A stretch of 64,000 nt of DNA from an uncultured Rhodospirillaceae bacterium (GCA_903901915.1 CAIUSV010000049.1:1-64000); one strand, 5' to 3'; numbered from the stretch's first letter, positions 17,204-27,827 are shown. The notes: a model not told the origin generated them from the letters alone. Numbers and translations: made by a program.

Positions 17204-17451
17204 AGGTGCTGTACTTCGCCTGGCTGAGAAGCAAAACCGGCGTCGGCGAGGAAACCATCGACCCGCCGCCCGGGGTTGATACCGTCGCCGACCTGATCGC
17301 CCACCTCAGGGGCCGTTCGCCCGGCCATGCCGCCGCATTCGCGACGCTGGACGTGGTCCGTGTCGCCGTCAACCAGGACTATGGCGGCCTCGACACCCCG
17401 GTCAAGCCGGGGGACGAGGTGGCGTTCTTCCCGCCCGTCACCGGCGGCTGA
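17200..17451 (+). CDS. moaD: Molybdopterin synthase sulfur carrier subunit MoaD
   Basis: An 83-residue beta-grasp (ubiquitin-like) protein that begins KVLYFAWLRSKTG and ends in the Gly-Gly tail (VTGG) that is adenylylated and thiocarboxylated. It donates sulfur to the pterin precursor as part of molybdopterin synthase with MoaE, which is not in this window. The ATG at 17200 overlaps the moeA stop (ATGA). It is the last gene of the plus-strand run that begins at 12006. Confidence 0.95.
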   Translation: MKVLYFAWLRSKTGVGEETIDPPPGVDTVADLIAHLRGRSPGHAAAFATLDVVRVAVNQDYGGLDTPVKPGDEVAFFPPVTGG

Positions 17452-17461
17452 TTCCAAGATC

Positions 17462-17485
17462 CCGCTGATCGTGACCGATCAGCGG
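17462..17485. terminator. Hairpin between convergent moaD and enoyl-CoA hydratase genes
   Basis: Perfect 10-bp stem CCGCTGATCG / CGATCAGCGG with loop TGAC, in the 27-base gap between converging genes; the right arm covers the stop of the minus-strand gene. There is no T-tract on either side, so factor-independent termination is uncertain. Confidence 0.5.
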
Positions 17486-18243
17486 CACTTGGAGAAGTCG
17501 GGGGGGCGCTTGTCGCGGAAGGCGGCCACCGCCTCCTTGAGTTCGGGGCGCTTCAGGCACTGATCGAACAGGGCGGCCTCGCGGTCGAGCCGTGCCGCCA
17601 TGGGTTCGGCCGGCGTGCGCATCAGCGCCTTGATCTTCAGCAGGGTGTCGCGCGGCTTGGCCGCCAGCTTGGCCGCCGCCGCCAGGGCGACGGGTTCGAC
17701 CTCGTCATCGGCGATTACGGCGTTGATCAGCCCCACCGCCAGCGCGGTCTCGACGCCGAACGGCTCGCCCAGCATCAGCATCTCGGCGGCGCGGCGATGC
17801 CCGGCCAGCAGCGGCATGGTCATGCTGGAGCCGGCCTCGGGTACGATGCCGAGATTGATGAACGGCATGTGAAAGCGGGTCGCCGGCGCGGCGTAGACCA
17901 GATCGCAATGGGGCAGCATGGTGGCGCCGATGCCGATGGCCGCTCCCCGCACCGCCGCCACCACCGGCTTCCTGGCTCCGGCGACGGCACGGATGAAGCG
18001 ATCCGCCGGCGAGCCGGTCAGCCGGTCCCAGGTCAGGAAATCGCCAAGATCATTGCCTGCGGAAAAATCGGTTCGGCTGCCGGCGAACAGCAGGACGCCG
18101 ACCCCGTCGTCGGCCTCGGCCCCGGCGACGGCTTCGGCCAGACCGTCGTACATCTCGGCGATCAGCGCGTTCTTCTTGTCGGGCCGGTTCATGCGGATTA
18201 GCTGCACGCCGCCGTCCACATGGCTTTGAACCAGTTCGGTCAT
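17479..18243 (-). CDS. Enoyl-CoA hydratase/isomerase family protein
   Basis: A 254-residue crotonase-fold protein. The start at 18243 (MTELVQS) has an AAGGGGA site; a 17-residue upstream extension has no support. The oxyanion-hole segments are FSAGNDLGDF and AAVRGAAIGIGATML, and IVPEAGSS holds the position of the second acid. It probably hydrates or isomerises an acyl-CoA. The exact reaction is not readable, and no beta-oxidation partner genes lie nearby. It is transcribed alone, just beyond the ftsZ terminator. Confidence 0.88.
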   Translation of the reverse strand: MTELVQSHVDGGVQLIRMNRPDKKNALIAEMYDGLAEAVAGAEADDGVGVLLFAGSRTDFSAGNDLGDFLTWDRLTGSPADRFIRAVAGARKPVVAAVRGAAIGIGATMLPHCDLVYAAPATRFHMPFINLGIVPEAGSSMTMPLLAGHRRAAEMLMLGEPFGVETALAVGLINAVIADDEVEPVALAAAAKLAAKPRDTLLKIKALMRTPAEPMAARLDREAALFDQCLKRPELKEAVAAFRDKRPPDFSKCR

Positions 18244-18292
18244 GGTCGTTCCCCTTCGCAAATCCGGTGCAGGGTGCCATGTTTCGCCGCGC

Positions 18293-18330
18293 AAAAAAAT
18301 AGGCCCAACCGGAAAAACCGGTCGGGCCTT
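18293..18330 (-). terminator. Rho-independent terminator after ftsZ
   Basis: 12-base arms AGGCCCAACCGG (18301-18312) and CCGGTCGGGCCT (18318-18329) with a five-base loop; on the minus strand the stem is followed by ATTTTTTT. It ends the 19-kb dcw transcript. Confidence 0.92.
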
Positions 18331-18344
18331 TAAAGTCAGCGCGG

Positions 18345-18362
18345 GCGGGGGCGAACCCCCGC
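18345..18362. other. GC-rich stem-loop between the ftsZ stop and its terminator
   Basis: Perfect 7-bp stem GCGGGGG / CCCCCGC with a CGAA loop. It could protect the 3' end of the dcw mRNA. No T-run follows. Confidence 0.5.
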
Positions 18363-18378
18363 GGTCTCGATCAATGCG

Positions 18379-20055
18379 TCAGTTGGCCTGACGGCGCAGG
18401 AAGGCGGGGATGTCCAGGTCTTCGCCTGCCCGGGGCGCCGTGGTTTCGCGGCGGGCTTCCATGCGCGGCGCCGGCGGTTCGGGAGTGCGGGCGGCAGGCG
18501 TCGGGGCCGAGGAGCGGCCGCGATTGACCAGCCGGTCGATCAGTCCGCCGACCCGCCGGGTTTCCGGCTGGGGCTGTGCCGCCAGGGCCGGGCCGGTATC
18601 GGCGATGTCGCTGACGGCACGGTGCATGGCGCTCATGTCGTGCCGGTCGGACGCGGCATAGCGTTGCTGCTGGGGATGGCCCAACGACGGCTCGGCCCGC
18701 ACCTCGGGTTCGATCCGTTCCTGCTGCTCGGTCCGCATCTGGGGTTCGGGTCGCATCTGAGGTTCGGGGCGCATCTGGGGCTCGGGCTGGCGGATGTCCA
18801 ACTCGGGCTCGCGCATTGTCCGCTGGGCGGTGGCGGCGGCGCCTTGATGGTGGGCCTGGTGATGCGGAGCCGCATGTGGGCGGGGCTGCATCGCCGCCGC
18901 CGGCATCTGGGGCTGGAGTTGGGGCTGCGCCGGGGCGACGGTGGCCGCGGGCTGTGGCCGGAAGGCGGGCTGTGGCGGCGCGGCTTGGGGTGCCGGTGCC
19001 TGGGCCGCTGCCGGCGGTGCCACGGTGGGGCGGGCGGCGGGCGGCTGATTGCCGACCAGCGAGATCACGGTGGGCCTCGCCTGGGTAGCGGCTTCATGGG
19101 CGATACCGGTGGCGACCACGGAAACCCGCATCTTGCCGTTCAGCTTCTCGTCGAAGGTCGAGCCGAAGATGATGTTGGCCTCGGGATCGACCTCGTCGCG
19201 GATACGGTTGGCGGCCTCGTCCACCTCGAACAGGGTCATGTCCATGCCGCCGGTGATGTTGATCAGCACCCCCTTGGCGCCCTTCATCGAGGTGTCGTCC
19301 AGCAGCGGATTGGAGATGGCGGCCTCGGCGGCGTCGGTGGCGCGCTTGTCGCCCTCGGCCTCGCCGGTGCCCATCATCGCCTTGCCCATCTCGCTCATCA
19401 CGGTACGGATATCGGCGAAGTCCAGGTTGATCAGGCCGGGCATGATCATCAGGTCGGTAACGCCGCGCACGCCGGAATAGAGCACGTCGTCGGCCATCTT
19501 GAAGGCGTCGGCGAAGGTGGTGCGCTCGGTGGCGACGCGGAACAGGTTCTGATTGGGGATGATGATCAGGGTATCGACGAACTGCTGCAGTTCCTCGATG
19601 CCGGCCTCGGCGGTGCGCATGCGGTGCGCGCCCTCGAAGTGGAACGGCTTGGTCACCACGCCGACGGTCAGGATGCCCTGTTCGCGGGCGGCGCGGGCGA
19701 TGACCGGGGCGGCGCCGGTGCCGGTGCCGCCGCCCATGCCGGCGGTGATGAACACCATGTTGGCCGAGCCGATCTGGGTCAGAATCTCGTCAAGGCTTTC
19801 CTCGGCGGCGGCGCGGCCGACATCGGGACGCGAACCGGCGCCCAGCCCCTGGGTGACCTGATTGCCCAGCTGGATGCGCCGTTCGGTACGGCTTTGGCCC
19901 AGCGATTGCGAATCGGTGTTGGCGACGATGAATTCGACGCCTTCAAGGCGGGACAGGATCATGTTGTTGACGGCATTGCCGCCGGCACCACCGACGCCGA
20001 CGACGGTGATTCGAGGCTTGAGCTCCTGGTTGGCTCCTGGCAGGAAAGTCAGCAT
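18379..20055 (-). CDS. ftsZ: Cell division GTPase FtsZ, with long linker
   Basis: A 558-residue tubulin homologue. The GTP-binding signature [10 protein letters not shown] is at residues 108-117 and the T7 loop [11 protein letters not shown] at 210-220. The core ends near residue 335. A long Pro/Gln/Ala/His-rich linker (about 335-545) follows, including three PEPQMR-type repeats. The C-terminal peptide [13 protein letters not shown] is the FtsA/partner-binding tail. At 558 residues it is much longer than E. coli FtsZ (383), as in other alphaproteobacteria. It is the last gene of the dcw cluster, 64 bases after ftsA, and is followed by a strong terminator. Confidence 0.98.
   Translation of the reverse strand: MLTFLPGANQELKPRITVVGVGGAGGNAVNNMILSRLEGVEFIVANTDSQSLGQSRTERRIQLGNQVTQGLGAGSRPDVGRAAAEESLDEILTQIGSANMVFITAGMGGGTGTGAAPVIARAAREQGILTVGVVTKPFHFEGAHRMRTAEAGIEELQQFVDTLIIIPNQNLFRVATERTTFADAFKMADDVLYSGVRGVTDLMIMPGLINLDFADIRTVMSEMGKAMMGTGEAEGDKRATDAAEAAISNPLLDDTSMKGAKGVLINITGGMDMTLFEVDEAANRIRDEVDPEANIIFGSTFDEKLNGKMRVSVVATGIAHEAATQARPTVISLVGNQPPAARPTVAPPAAAQAPAPQAAPPQPAFRPQPAATVAPAQPQLQPQMPAAAMQPRPHAAPHHQAHHQGAAATAQRTMREPELDIRQPEPQMRPEPQMRPEPQMRTEQQERIEPEVRAEPSLGHPQQQRYAASDRHDMSAMHRAVSDIADTGPALAAQPQPETRRVGGLIDRLVNRGRSSAPTPAARTPEPPAPRMEARRETTAPRAGEDLDIPAFLRRQAN
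18734..18787 (-). repeat. Three 18-bp tandem repeats within the ftsZ linker
   Basis: Units at 18734-18751, 18752-18769 and 18770-18787 share the core CGCATCTGxGGxTCGGG on the plus strand and encode PEPQMR-type repeats. It is an in-frame minisatellite likely to vary in copy number between strains. Confidence 0.85.
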
Positions 20056-20119
20056 GTGAAGGTCCTCCGCGCTGTGTCGGGCCGCCTGACCGGCGGACCC
20101 TTGTTGAAACCTTGAAAAA

Positions 20120-21367
20120 TCAGAAATTACGTTTCAGCCAGCTTCCCAGCCGGCCGAGGCTGCCGCCGCCCTCGTCGCCGCTTCGCCCCGACCGCCGCCC
20201 GCGCGTCGGCGCGGGAACGTGGATCAGGGCATAGCGGATCAGGCCGGCGCAGGTGGAAAAGGCGGGGCCGTTGGTGGCCTCGGGCAGTCCTTGCAGGCCG
20301 ACCGGGCGCCCCAGCCTGACCTGCTTGTCCAGCACCAGTCCGGCGAGATCGCGCGCGCCCTGCATCTGGCTGGCGCCGCCGGTGAGCACCACCCGCCGCC
20401 CCGCCAGCTTGTCGAAGCCGCTCTGCTCCAGGTGGGAGCGCACCAGTTCAAAAGTCTCCTCGATGCGGGGCTGGATGATCTGCACCAGCATGGAGCGCGG
20501 CACCTGGTTGGAAGCGCCGTCCTCGTCCTCGCCGACCAGGGGCACCTTCAAGATCTCGCGGTCGTCCGACGGGCTGGGAATGGCGGAGCCGTACAGCGTC
20601 TTCATGCGCTCGGCATGGACCAGCGGCGTGGACAGGCCGCGGGCGATGTCGCTGGTGACATGGGCGCCACCCACCGGAATGACGTCGGTGTGAACCAGCT
20701 GCCCCCCCAGGAATACCGCGATCGAGGTGGTGCCGCCGCCCATGTCGATGCAGGTGACGCCCAGTTCACGCTCGTCATCCACCAGGCAGGCCAGTCCGGC
20801 GGCATAGGGGCTGACGACGCGGGCTTCGATGTCCAGATGGCAGCGGTTGACCACGGTGACGAGATTGCGCACCGGCCCCACCCCTGCCGAAATCACATGG
20901 ATGGCGACGCCCAGGCGGTCGCCGTACATGCCGCGCGGGTCCTTGATGCCTTCGTTGCCGTCGATGGTGTAATCCACCGGAATGGCGTGGATCAGCTCGC
21001 GGTCGGCGCTTTCATGGTGGGCGCGGCCGTGGTCGAGCATGCGGCGGATGTCGGCCTCGTTGACCGGATGGCCGTTCATGGCGACTTCGACCTTGACGTT
21101 GGCCGAGCCGGGATGTCCGCCCGAGACGTTGATGGCCACCGTCCGCACCCGCTCGCCGGCCATCTCCTCGGCGGCGTCCACTGCGGCGCGGATCGAGGTT
21201 TCCAGCTCCTCCATGTCGACCACGGCGCCGTTGCGCATGCCGCGCGCCAACTGGTGGCCGATGCCGACGATACGGGGGGCGCCGTCGTCCTGGACGCGGG
21301 CGATGAAGCAGCACACCTTGGCGGTGCCCACGTCCAACCCGGCGATCAGTCCGTTGCGAGGCGCCAT
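20120..21367 (-). CDS. ftsA: Cell division protein FtsA
   Basis: A 415-residue actin-fold ATPase that tethers FtsZ to the membrane. It starts [20 protein letters not shown] (phosphate-1 loop), and [14 protein letters not shown] and [16 protein letters not shown] are the phosphate-2 and adenosine motifs. The C-terminus ends in a basic/amphipathic stretch ([14 protein letters not shown]), the membrane-targeting sequence. The start codon lies one base after the ftsQ stop with an AAGGAGG site, so it is coupled to ftsQ. Confidence 0.98.
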   Translation of the reverse strand: MAPRNGLIAGLDVGTAKVCCFIARVQDDGAPRIVGIGHQLARGMRNGAVVDMEELETSIRAAVDAAEEMAGERVRTVAINVSGGHPGSANVKVEVAMNGHPVNEADIRRMLDHGRAHHESADRELIHAIPVDYTIDGNEGIKDPRGMYGDRLGVAIHVISAGVGPVRNLVTVVNRCHLDIEARVVSPYAAGLACLVDDERELGVTCIDMGGGTTSIAVFLGGQLVHTDVIPVGGAHVTSDIARGLSTPLVHAERMKTLYGSAIPSPSDDREILKVPLVGEDEDGASNQVPRSMLVQIIQPRIEETFELVRSHLEQSGFDKLAGRRVVLTGGASQMQGARDLAGLVLDKQVRLGRPVGLQGLPEATNGPAFSTCAGLIRYALIHVPAPTRGRRSGRSGDEGGGSLGRLGSWLKRNF

Positions 21368-21368
21368 T

Positions 21369-22319
21369 TCAGTCCTCCTTCCTCGGTCCGGTGGCGGGGA
21401 CGGTGGCGGCGGTCTGGCCGGAATCGCGTTCGGTCTTCAGCACCAGACGATCAGGCACCCTAAGATCGATCATGGTGATCTGCCGGGCGGTGAGGCCGCG
21501 ATTCCCTTCCAGCTCGGCGAGGCGATGCCAGGCGGCCTCGGTATCGAGTTCGGGCAGCCGCGCCTCCAGGCCGCGCTCGACGTCGTCGAGCTTGAGATTC
21601 CAGCGGCGGTTGCCGACGCGGGTGGCGGCCTTGACCCGGGCGGCTAGGTCGGGTTCGGTGGCCAGCAGGGCGAACAGTTCATCGGTGCGCTGGGGCGCGC
21701 CGTCACCCACCACCAACGGCAGGTCCTCGAAGCCCTCGATGGCGCCGGGGATCTGGTGGCCGTCGCGATCGACCAGGACGAAGCGCCCCTCGGTCTGCCA
21801 CAGCGCCACCGGCTGGCGCTCGGACAGCGACAGATGGATGGCGCCGGGCAGGCGGCGTTCGACGGCGGCGGCGCGCACGCTGGGCAGCGCCTCCAGCCGG
21901 GCCTTGGCGGCGTCGATGTCCAGCCCCAGGATGGCGTCGCCATAGCGGGCGGCCAATGCCGTCACGATCTGGTCGGTGGGGGTGCGGCGGCGTCCGGCCA
22001 CGGTGATGTCGGCGATGCGCAGGCCCGCCTGGGCGGTACCGTCGAGAACGGCGGCGGTGGCGGCGCGGGCGAGGCGCTGCGGCGCGCCCGAGTACCACAG
22101 CACGGCACCGCTCACCAGAATGGCGGTGGCCAGCACGCCGCCGGCCGCCATCTTCTGCAACGGAGTGAAGTCCAAGCGCAGGCGCGACGGCTTGCGCTTG
22201 GGCTTGGCGCGCGGCGCGGTCGAGCGCGGCCGTTCGGCCGGGCCGTCGCGGCGCGGCCGCGCCACCCCGGGGCGGTCGTCGGCGGTGATGATGATATCGG
22301 TGGCGCTCAGCCGTCGCAT
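21369..22319 (-). CDS. ftsQ: Cell division protein FtsQ
   Basis: 316 residues from the ATG at 22319, which has a strong GGAGGAGG site inside the end of ddl; the open frame continues upstream but is shadow sequence. A basic, Pro/Arg-rich cytoplasmic tail (about 1-55) is followed by one membrane helix (about 58-78) and a periplasmic part with a POTRA domain (RIADITVAGRRRTPTDQIV...) and the FtsQ beta domain. It links early and late divisome components. It overlaps ddl by 13 bases. Confidence 0.95.
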   Translation of the reverse strand: MRRLSATDIIITADDRPGVARPRRDGPAERPRSTAPRAKPKRKPSRLRLDFTPLQKMAAGGVLATAILVSGAVLWYSGAPQRLARAATAAVLDGTAQAGLRIADITVAGRRRTPTDQIVTALAARYGDAILGLDIDAAKARLEALPSVRAAAVERRLPGAIHLSLSERQPVALWQTEGRFVLVDRDGHQIPGAIEGFEDLPLVVGDGAPQRTDELFALLATEPDLAARVKAATRVGNRRWNLKLDDVERGLEARLPELDTEAAWHRLAELEGNRGLTARQITMIDLRVPDRLVLKTERDSGQTAATVPATGPRKED

Positions 22320-23236
22320 CTGGCCTCCTCCACCATCCGGCGCACCAGCTCGGGAAAGCCGATCCCGGCATGGGCGGCGATTTCGGGAACCAGCGAGGTG
22401 GCGGTCATCCCCGGCTGGGTGTTGACCTCCAGCATCACCAGCCGGGGCTTGGCGCCGACGACGGTGTCGTCGTAGCGCAGATCGGCGCGCGACACTCCCC
22501 GGCAGCCCAACGCCCGGTGGGCGGCCACCGCCAGCCGGCAAGCCTCGGCGTAGTCCTCGGGCGGCAGCGGCGCCGGCATGACATGGCGCGATCCGCCGGG
22601 GGCATACTTGGCCTCGTAGTCGTAGAAGCCGCGTTCGGAGGTGATTTCCAGCACCCCCAGCGCCCGGTCGCCCATCACCGCCACCGTCAGCTCGCGGCCG
22701 GGGACGAACTCCTCGACCAACACCTCGTCGGACTCGAACGGCCAGTCGGCCAGCGGGGTGCGGTTGTCGCCGGCTTTCAGGATGTAGACCCCCACCGACG
22801 ACCCCTCGTTGAGCGGCTTGACCACGTAGGGCAGCGGCAGCGGCGACGGCTCGCCCCGGCGCACCACCGCTCCGGCCGCCACCGGAATGCCGGCATCGGC
22901 GAACAGGCGGCGGGAAAACGCCTTGTCCATGGCCGCCGCCGAGGCCAGCAGGCCGGAATGGGTGTAGGGCAGCCCCAGCAGGTTCAGCACCCCCTGGACG
23001 CAGCCGTCCTCGCCGAAGCGGCCGTGCAGGGCGTTGAACACCACGTCGGGGCGGCTTTCGGTGACGAATTGCACCAACGCCGCCGGATCACGGCCGACAT
23101 CGACCAGGGCAACGGCATAGCCTGCCTCCTCCAGCGCCTTGGCGGCGGCGGCTCCCGATCGCAACGACACCTCCCGCTCGGCCGAGGCGCCTCCCATCAG
23201 GACGGTGACGCGCTTGGCTTCGGCTCGCTCGCTCAT
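22307..23236 (-). CDS. ddl: D-alanine-D-alanine ligase
   Basis: A 309-residue ATP-grasp enzyme that makes D-Ala-D-Ala for the MurF step. The start at 23236 overlaps the murB stop (ATGA) and has a GGTGAG site. Motifs include VLMGGASAEREVSLRSG (residues 12-28), the glycine-rich segment KPLNEGSSVGVY and the C-terminal LEVNTQPGMT metal/phosphate site. It is a normal-length DdlB type, placed between murB and ftsQ as in many proteobacteria. Confidence 0.97.
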   Translation of the reverse strand: MSERAEAKRVTVLMGGASAEREVSLRSGAAAAKALEEAGYAVALVDVGRDPAALVQFVTESRPDVVFNALHGRFGEDGCVQGVLNLLGLPYTHSGLLASAAAMDKAFSRRLFADAGIPVAAGAVVRRGEPSPLPLPYVVKPLNEGSSVGVYILKAGDNRTPLADWPFESDEVLVEEFVPGRELTVAVMGDRALGVLEITSERGFYDYEAKYAPGGSRHVMPAPLPPEDYAEACRLAVAAHRALGCRGVSRADLRYDDTVVGAKPRLVMLEVNTQPGMTATSLVPEIAAHAGIGFPELVRRMVEEARCDG

Positions 23237-24153
23237 GTTCTCACCCCGATGCGGCGGATTTCCCAATGGAGGTCGATGCCGCTGGTCTCATGCACCCGGC
23301 GGCGGACGTCCTCGCCCAGATCCTCGATGTCGGCGGCGGTGGCGCCGCCCAGGTTGAGCAGGAAGTTGCAATGCTTCTCCGACACCTGGGCGCCACCCCG
23401 GCGCAGGCCCCGGCAGCCGGCGGCGTCGATCAGCTTCCAGGCGCTGTGGCCCGGCGGATTGGCGAAGGTCGATCCGCCGGTGCGCACCCGGGTCGGTTGG
23501 GAGTCTTCGCGGGTGGCGCGGATCTCGGCCATGCGCGCGGCGATGGCCTTGGCGTCGCCCGGTCGGCCCTCAAGGGTGGCGGACAGGAAGATCAGGTCGT
23601 GGGGCAGCGCGCATTGGCGGTAGCCGAAGCCCAGTTCGGCCGGGTCGACGCCGCGGACATGGCCGGAGCGGTCCATCACCTCGGCGGCGACGACGATGTC
23701 CTTCATCTCGGCGCCAAAGGCACCGGCGTTCATGCGCAGCGCACCGCCGATGGTGCCGGGAATGCCCGACAGGAATTCCAGGCCGGCGATGCCATGGTCC
23801 CGCGCCACTCGCGCCACGGTAAGGTCAAGCGCCCCGGCGCCGGCGATGATGGCGGTTCCCGTCGCCTCGATGGCGGCGAACGGGCCGGTCGGCTTGATGA
23901 CCACGCCGGGGATGCCGCCGTCGCGCACCAGCAGGTTGGAGCCAACCCCGATCACCGTCAGCGGCACCTCGGCCGGCAACCCGGCGAGAAAAGCCAGCAG
24001 GTCTTCCTGATCGGCGGGGCGGAACAGCACCTCGGCGGTACCGCCGACCCGAAACCAGGTGAACGGCGCCATGGCGGCGTCGAAGCTCATCCGTCCCCGT
24101 ACCTTGGGCAGCGAATCCCGCCAGTCATGAGTGATGCGACGTGCCGCCATCAT
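23233..24153 (-). CDS. murB: UDP-N-acetylenolpyruvoylglucosamine reductase MurB
   Basis: A 306-residue FAD enzyme reducing UDP-GlcNAc-enolpyruvate to UDP-MurNAc. [15 protein letters not shown] is the FAD-domain signature, [17 protein letters not shown] the second, and [20 protein letters not shown] lies in the substrate domain with the active-site Ser. It overlaps murC and ddl by four bases each. It is the type I-like length for alphaproteobacteria. Confidence 0.97.
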   Translation of the reverse strand: MMAARRITHDWRDSLPKVRGRMSFDAAMAPFTWFRVGGTAEVLFRPADQEDLLAFLAGLPAEVPLTVIGVGSNLLVRDGGIPGVVIKPTGPFAAIEATGTAIIAGAGALDLTVARVARDHGIAGLEFLSGIPGTIGGALRMNAGAFGAEMKDIVVAAEVMDRSGHVRGVDPAELGFGYRQCALPHDLIFLSATLEGRPGDAKAIAARMAEIRATREDSQPTRVRTGGSTFANPPGHSAWKLIDAAGCRGLRRGGAQVSEKHCNFLLNLGGATAADIEDLGEDVRRRVHETSGIDLHWEIRRIGVRT

Positions 24154-25577
24154 GTCTTGTCCTTCCCGTCCGCGCCTATCGCCGCCAGTTCGCCCGGCAG
24201 GGCGTGGGCCCAGCCGGTGATGTTGCCGGCGCCCAGGCAGACCACCATGTCGCCGGGCTTGGCGATGGATTTGACCAGCGCGGCCAACTGTCCGGGATCG
24301 GGCAGCGGCACCGCGTGGCGATGACCGTGGTCCTGCAGGCCCTTGACCAGACCGGCCTTGTCGATGCCGGGGATCGGGGCTTCGCCGGCGGCATAGACAT
24401 CGGCGACGATCACCGTGTCGGCGTCGTTGAAGCAGGTGCAGAATTCGGCGAACAGGTTGGACAGGCGGGTGTAACGATGGGGCTGAACCACCGCGATCAC
24501 CGAACCGGCGGTGGCGCTGCGCGCCGCTCTCAACACGGCGGCGATCTCCACCGGGTGGTGGCCGTAATCGTCGATCACCGTCACGCCGCCGACCTGGCCG
24601 GTGCGGGTGAAGCGGCGCTTGACCCCGGAGAACGATCCCAACGCCTTGCGGACCACGTCGTTGGCCAGGCCCAGTTCGATGGCCACCGCCACCGCGGCCA
24701 GCGAATTCAACACGTTGTGCTCGCCGTACATGGGCAGATGCAGGTCGTCGATCGTCCGCGTCTGCTCGGTGACCCGGTCGGTGACCACCACGTCATAGCG
24801 GGCGCCGTCGGCGCCGAAGCGGAGATTGGCGGCGCGGACCTGCGCCTGGGGGGAAAAACCATAGGTGACGATCTTGCGGTCGGGCACCTTGGCGATCAGC
24901 GCCTGGACCTCGGGATGGTCGATGCACAGGGCGGCGAAGCCATAGAACGGGATGTTCTCGACGAAGGTACGGAAGGCCTCGCGGAGACGGTCGAAAGTGC
25001 CGTAATGGTCCATGTGTTCGGGGTCGATGTTGGTCACCACCACGGCGGTCGACGGCAGTTTGATGAAACTGCCGTCGGATTCGTCGGCTTCGACCACCAT
25101 CCAGTCGCTGGCGCCCAGGCGGGCGTTGGTGCCGTAGGCGTTGATGATGCCGCCGTTGATGACGGTGGGGTCCATGTGGGCGGCATCCATCAGCGCGGCG
25201 ATCATGCTGGTGGTGGTGGTCTTGCCGTGGGTGCCGCCGATGGCGATGGCGTTCTTCAGCCGCATCAGCTCGGCCAGCATCTCGGCCCGGCGCACCACCG
25301 GCACCAGCTTGGATCGCGCCGCCAGCACTTCCGGGTTGTCGGGCTTGACCGCCGACGACACCACCACGACGCGGGCGTTGCCCAACGCCTCGGCGGCATG
25401 GCCGATATGAATCCGGATGCCCTTCTTGCGCAGGCGCTCGACGTTGTGGTTGTCGGCGATGTCACTGCCCTGGACCGTATAGCCCAGGTTATGCAGGATC
25501 TCGGCGATACCGGACATGCCGATGCCGCCGATGCCGACGAAATGGATGGTGCCGATGGAAAGCGGCATGGTCCGCAT
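24150..25577 (-). CDS. murC: UDP-N-acetylmuramate-L-alanine ligase MurC
   Basis: A 475-residue Mur ligase adding L-Ala to UDP-MurNAc. The N-terminal Rossmann motif is [15 protein letters not shown], the ATP P-loop [12 protein letters not shown], and [12 protein letters not shown] is the MurC-specific block. The start at 25577 (MRTMPLS) has a GAGGACC site; an ATG nine bases in is possible. It lies five bases after murG. Confidence 0.97.
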   Translation of the reverse strand: MRTMPLSIGTIHFVGIGGIGMSGIAEILHNLGYTVQGSDIADNHNVERLRKKGIRIHIGHAAEALGNARVVVVSSAVKPDNPEVLAARSKLVPVVRRAEMLAELMRLKNAIAIGGTHGKTTTTSMIAALMDAAHMDPTVINGGIINAYGTNARLGASDWMVVEADESDGSFIKLPSTAVVVTNIDPEHMDHYGTFDRLREAFRTFVENIPFYGFAALCIDHPEVQALIAKVPDRKIVTYGFSPQAQVRAANLRFGADGARYDVVVTDRVTEQTRTIDDLHLPMYGEHNVLNSLAAVAVAIELGLANDVVRKALGSFSGVKRRFTRTGQVGGVTVIDDYGHHPVEIAAVLRAARSATAGSVIAVVQPHRYTRLSNLFAEFCTCFNDADTVIVADVYAAGEAPIPGIDKAGLVKGLQDHGHRHAVPLPDPGQLAALVKSIAKPGDMVVCLGAGNITGWAHALPGELAAIGADGKDKT

Positions 25578-25581
25578 GGCG

Positions 25582-26700
25582 TCAGGTCCTCTTCTCGGCG
25601 GGGATCAGGCCGACCACCAGATCGGCCAGACGTCCCGCCGCATCGGCGCGACCGGCGCGGGCGGCGCAGAGCGCGGTGCGGCTCAGGGTTTCGGGATGGG
25701 CGAACAGGGAGTCCAGCCGCGCCGCCAGCGTATCGGCGGTGAATGCGTCTTGGGGCATCAGCCAGGCGCCGCCGCCATCCTCGACCGCATGGGCGTTGGC
25801 GGTCTGATGGTCGTCGATGGCGTGGGGATAGGGCACCAGGATGGCGGGACGGCCCAGCGCGGTCAGCTCGGCCACCGTCGAGGCACCGGCCCGGCCGATC
25901 ACCAGATGGGCGGCAGCAAGGCGTTCGGGGACATCGGCGAAGAAGCTGTCCAGGGTGGCGGCGATGCCGGAGCCGTCATAGACGGCGCGCACCGCGTCCA
26001 AATCCTCGGGGCGGCACTGCTGGGCGATGCGGATCCGTCGGCGCAGGGGTTCGGGCAGGCGCGTCAGCGCCGCCGGCACCACCTCGGACAGCACCCGCGC
26101 CCCCTGGCTGCCGCCCAGCACCAGCAGGTCGATGGCGCCGTCGCCGTCCAGGGCGGGATAAGGCACGTCGCGCAGAGCGGCGATGGCGGCGCGCACCGGC
26201 ATGCCGGTATGCACCAGTTTGGGGGTCAGACGGGGTTCCACATGGCTGACCTCGGCGAACGAGGTGGCGATGCGCCCGACCCGGCCGGCCATCAGCCGGT
26301 TGGCGCGGCCCAGAACCGCGTTCTGTTCGTGGATGGCGGTGGGAATGCCGGCCATCACCGCCGCGACCACCCCCGGTACCGAGGCGTAGCCGCCGAAGCC
26401 AACCACCACGGCGGGGGCGATGCGCCGGAGCAGGCCGCGCGCCTGGAAGATACCAAGCCCCAGCTCGACGGCGGCGCGCAGCGTCGCCAGCTTGCCGCGT
26501 CCGGCCAGTCCGCCCGCGGCGACGCGATGGGTGTCGAGCCGACCCAGGGTGCCGCCATAGGCGGCGCCGCGCCGGTCGGTCACCAATGCCAGGCGGTAGC
26601 CGCGTTCCAGCAGCGCGGCGGCCAGAGCCTCGGCGGGGAAGACATGGCCGCCGGTGCCACCCGCCGCCAGGGCGATCAAGGGCTGGGTGGAGAGGCTCAT
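25582..26700 (-). CDS. murG: UDP-N-acetylglucosamine transferase MurG
   Basis: A 372-residue GT28 glycosyltransferase converting lipid I to lipid II at the cytoplasmic face of the membrane. It has the N-terminal G-loop [17 protein letters not shown], the second [11 protein letters not shown] loop, and [13 protein letters not shown] plus [17 protein letters not shown] in the donor-binding domain. Its ATG overlaps the ftsW stop by four bases. Confidence 0.97.
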   Translation of the reverse strand: MSLSTQPLIALAAGGTGGHVFPAEALAAALLERGYRLALVTDRRGAAYGGTLGRLDTHRVAAGGLAGRGKLATLRAAVELGLGIFQARGLLRRIAPAVVVGFGGYASVPGVVAAVMAGIPTAIHEQNAVLGRANRLMAGRVGRIATSFAEVSHVEPRLTPKLVHTGMPVRAAIAALRDVPYPALDGDGAIDLLVLGGSQGARVLSEVVPAALTRLPEPLRRRIRIAQQCRPEDLDAVRAVYDGSGIAATLDSFFADVPERLAAAHLVIGRAGASTVAELTALGRPAILVPYPHAIDDHQTANAHAVEDGGGAWLMPQDAFTADTLAARLDSLFAHPETLSRTALCAARAGRADAAGRLADLVVGLIPAEKRT

Positions 26701-27827
26701 GCGTCCAGCCCCTCCCGTCCATAGCGGGTGCGGGTCAGCGCCAGCACCATGCCCATGCCCAAGGCCAGCGCCACCATGGACGAACCGCCATACGAGATGA
26801 ATGGCAGCGTCATGCCCTTGGCCGGCATCAGCCGCAGTGTCGAGGCCATGTTGACGATGGCCTGAAGGCCGAACTGCACCAGCAGCCCGGCGGTGGCCAG
26901 CACCACGAACAGATTGTCCTCCTTGAGGATGCGCGAGAAGCCGCGCAGCACCACGAAGGCGAACAGCGCCACCACGAACAGGCAGAGCAGGACACCGAAT
27001 TCCTCGCCGCCCACCGCCAGGATGAAATCGGTATGGGCGTCGGGCAGCACCAGCTTGACCCGGCCTTCGCCGGGACCCTTGCCGAACAGGCCGCCGTTCT
27101 TGAGGGCGTTGAGGGCGGTGGTCACCTGATAGCCGCCGTTGCCGGTCGGATCGAGGAACTTGTCCACCCGCGACGAGACGTGGGGGAAGATGTAATAGGC
27201 CGCCACCGCCCCCATGGGCGCCGCCAACCCCAATCCCAGCACGAACACCAGCGGCAGACCGGCCAGGAAGAACTGGGTGCCCCAGATGGCGGTCAGGATG
27301 GCGGTCTGGCCGACGTCGGGCTGGATCAGCAACAAAAGCGCGACCAGGGCAAAAAGCGCGAAGGCGACGAGGCGGCCGGGAAAGCCCGGCTCCAGCCGGG
27401 CCGAGGCGAACATCCAGGCGGACACCACCGCGAACATCGGCTTGACGAATTCGGAAGGCTGGATCGATACCCCGACGATGGTCAGCCAGCGCTTGGCGCC
27501 CTTGACTTCGGCCCCCAGCAGCGGCACCAGCACCAGCAGCGCCACCGCCCCCACCAGGCCGATCACCGCCAGCCGCCGCACCTTACGCGGCGTCAGCAAC
27601 GACACCGCCAGCATGATCGCCAGCGACGGCACCAGGAACATGAACTGGCGCCGGACGAAGTGAAACGACTGCACGCCGATGCGTTCGGCCACCGCCGGGC
27701 TGGCCGCCATGGTCAACAGCGCGCCGACGCCGACCAGCAGAAACAGCGCCGCGATGGTCCAGCGGTCCACCGTCCACCACCAGCGGCCCAGCGTCGAGGT
27801 ATCGGTGCGGCCGAAGGTGATGGTCAT
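26697..27827 (-). CDS. ftsW: SEDS peptidoglycan polymerase FtsW
   Basis: A 376-residue SEDS-family membrane protein with about ten helices, the divisome glycan polymerase that works with FtsI. Conserved blocks are AKRWLTIVGVSIQPSEFVKP, PDAHTDFILAVGGEEFG (with the SEDS Asp) and GMTLPFISYGGSSM. The start overlaps, by ATGA, the stop of a 40-codon ORF that separates it from murD. Confidence 0.97.
   Translation of the reverse strand: MTITFGRTDTSTLGRWWWTVDRWTIAALFLLVGVGALLTMAASPAVAERIGVQSFHFVRRQFMFLVPSLAIMLAVSLLTPRKVRRLAVIGLVGAVALLVLVPLLGAEVKGAKRWLTIVGVSIQPSEFVKPMFAVVSAWMFASARLEPGFPGRLVAFALFALVALLLLIQPDVGQTAILTAIWGTQFFLAGLPLVFVLGLGLAAPMGAVAAYYIFPHVSSRVDKFLDPTGNGGYQVTTALNALKNGGLFGKGPGEGRVKLVLPDAHTDFILAVGGEEFGVLLCLFVVALFAFVVLRGFSRILKEDNLFVVLATAGLLVQFGLQAIVNMASTLRLMPAKGMTLPFISYGGSSMVALALGMGMVLALTRTRYGREGLDA

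Noticed and set aside
22320-22541. N-terminal extension of FtsQ
   Set aside because: The extra residues are Arg/Gly-rich shadow sequence inside ddl, while the ATG at 22319 has a strong ribosome-binding site.
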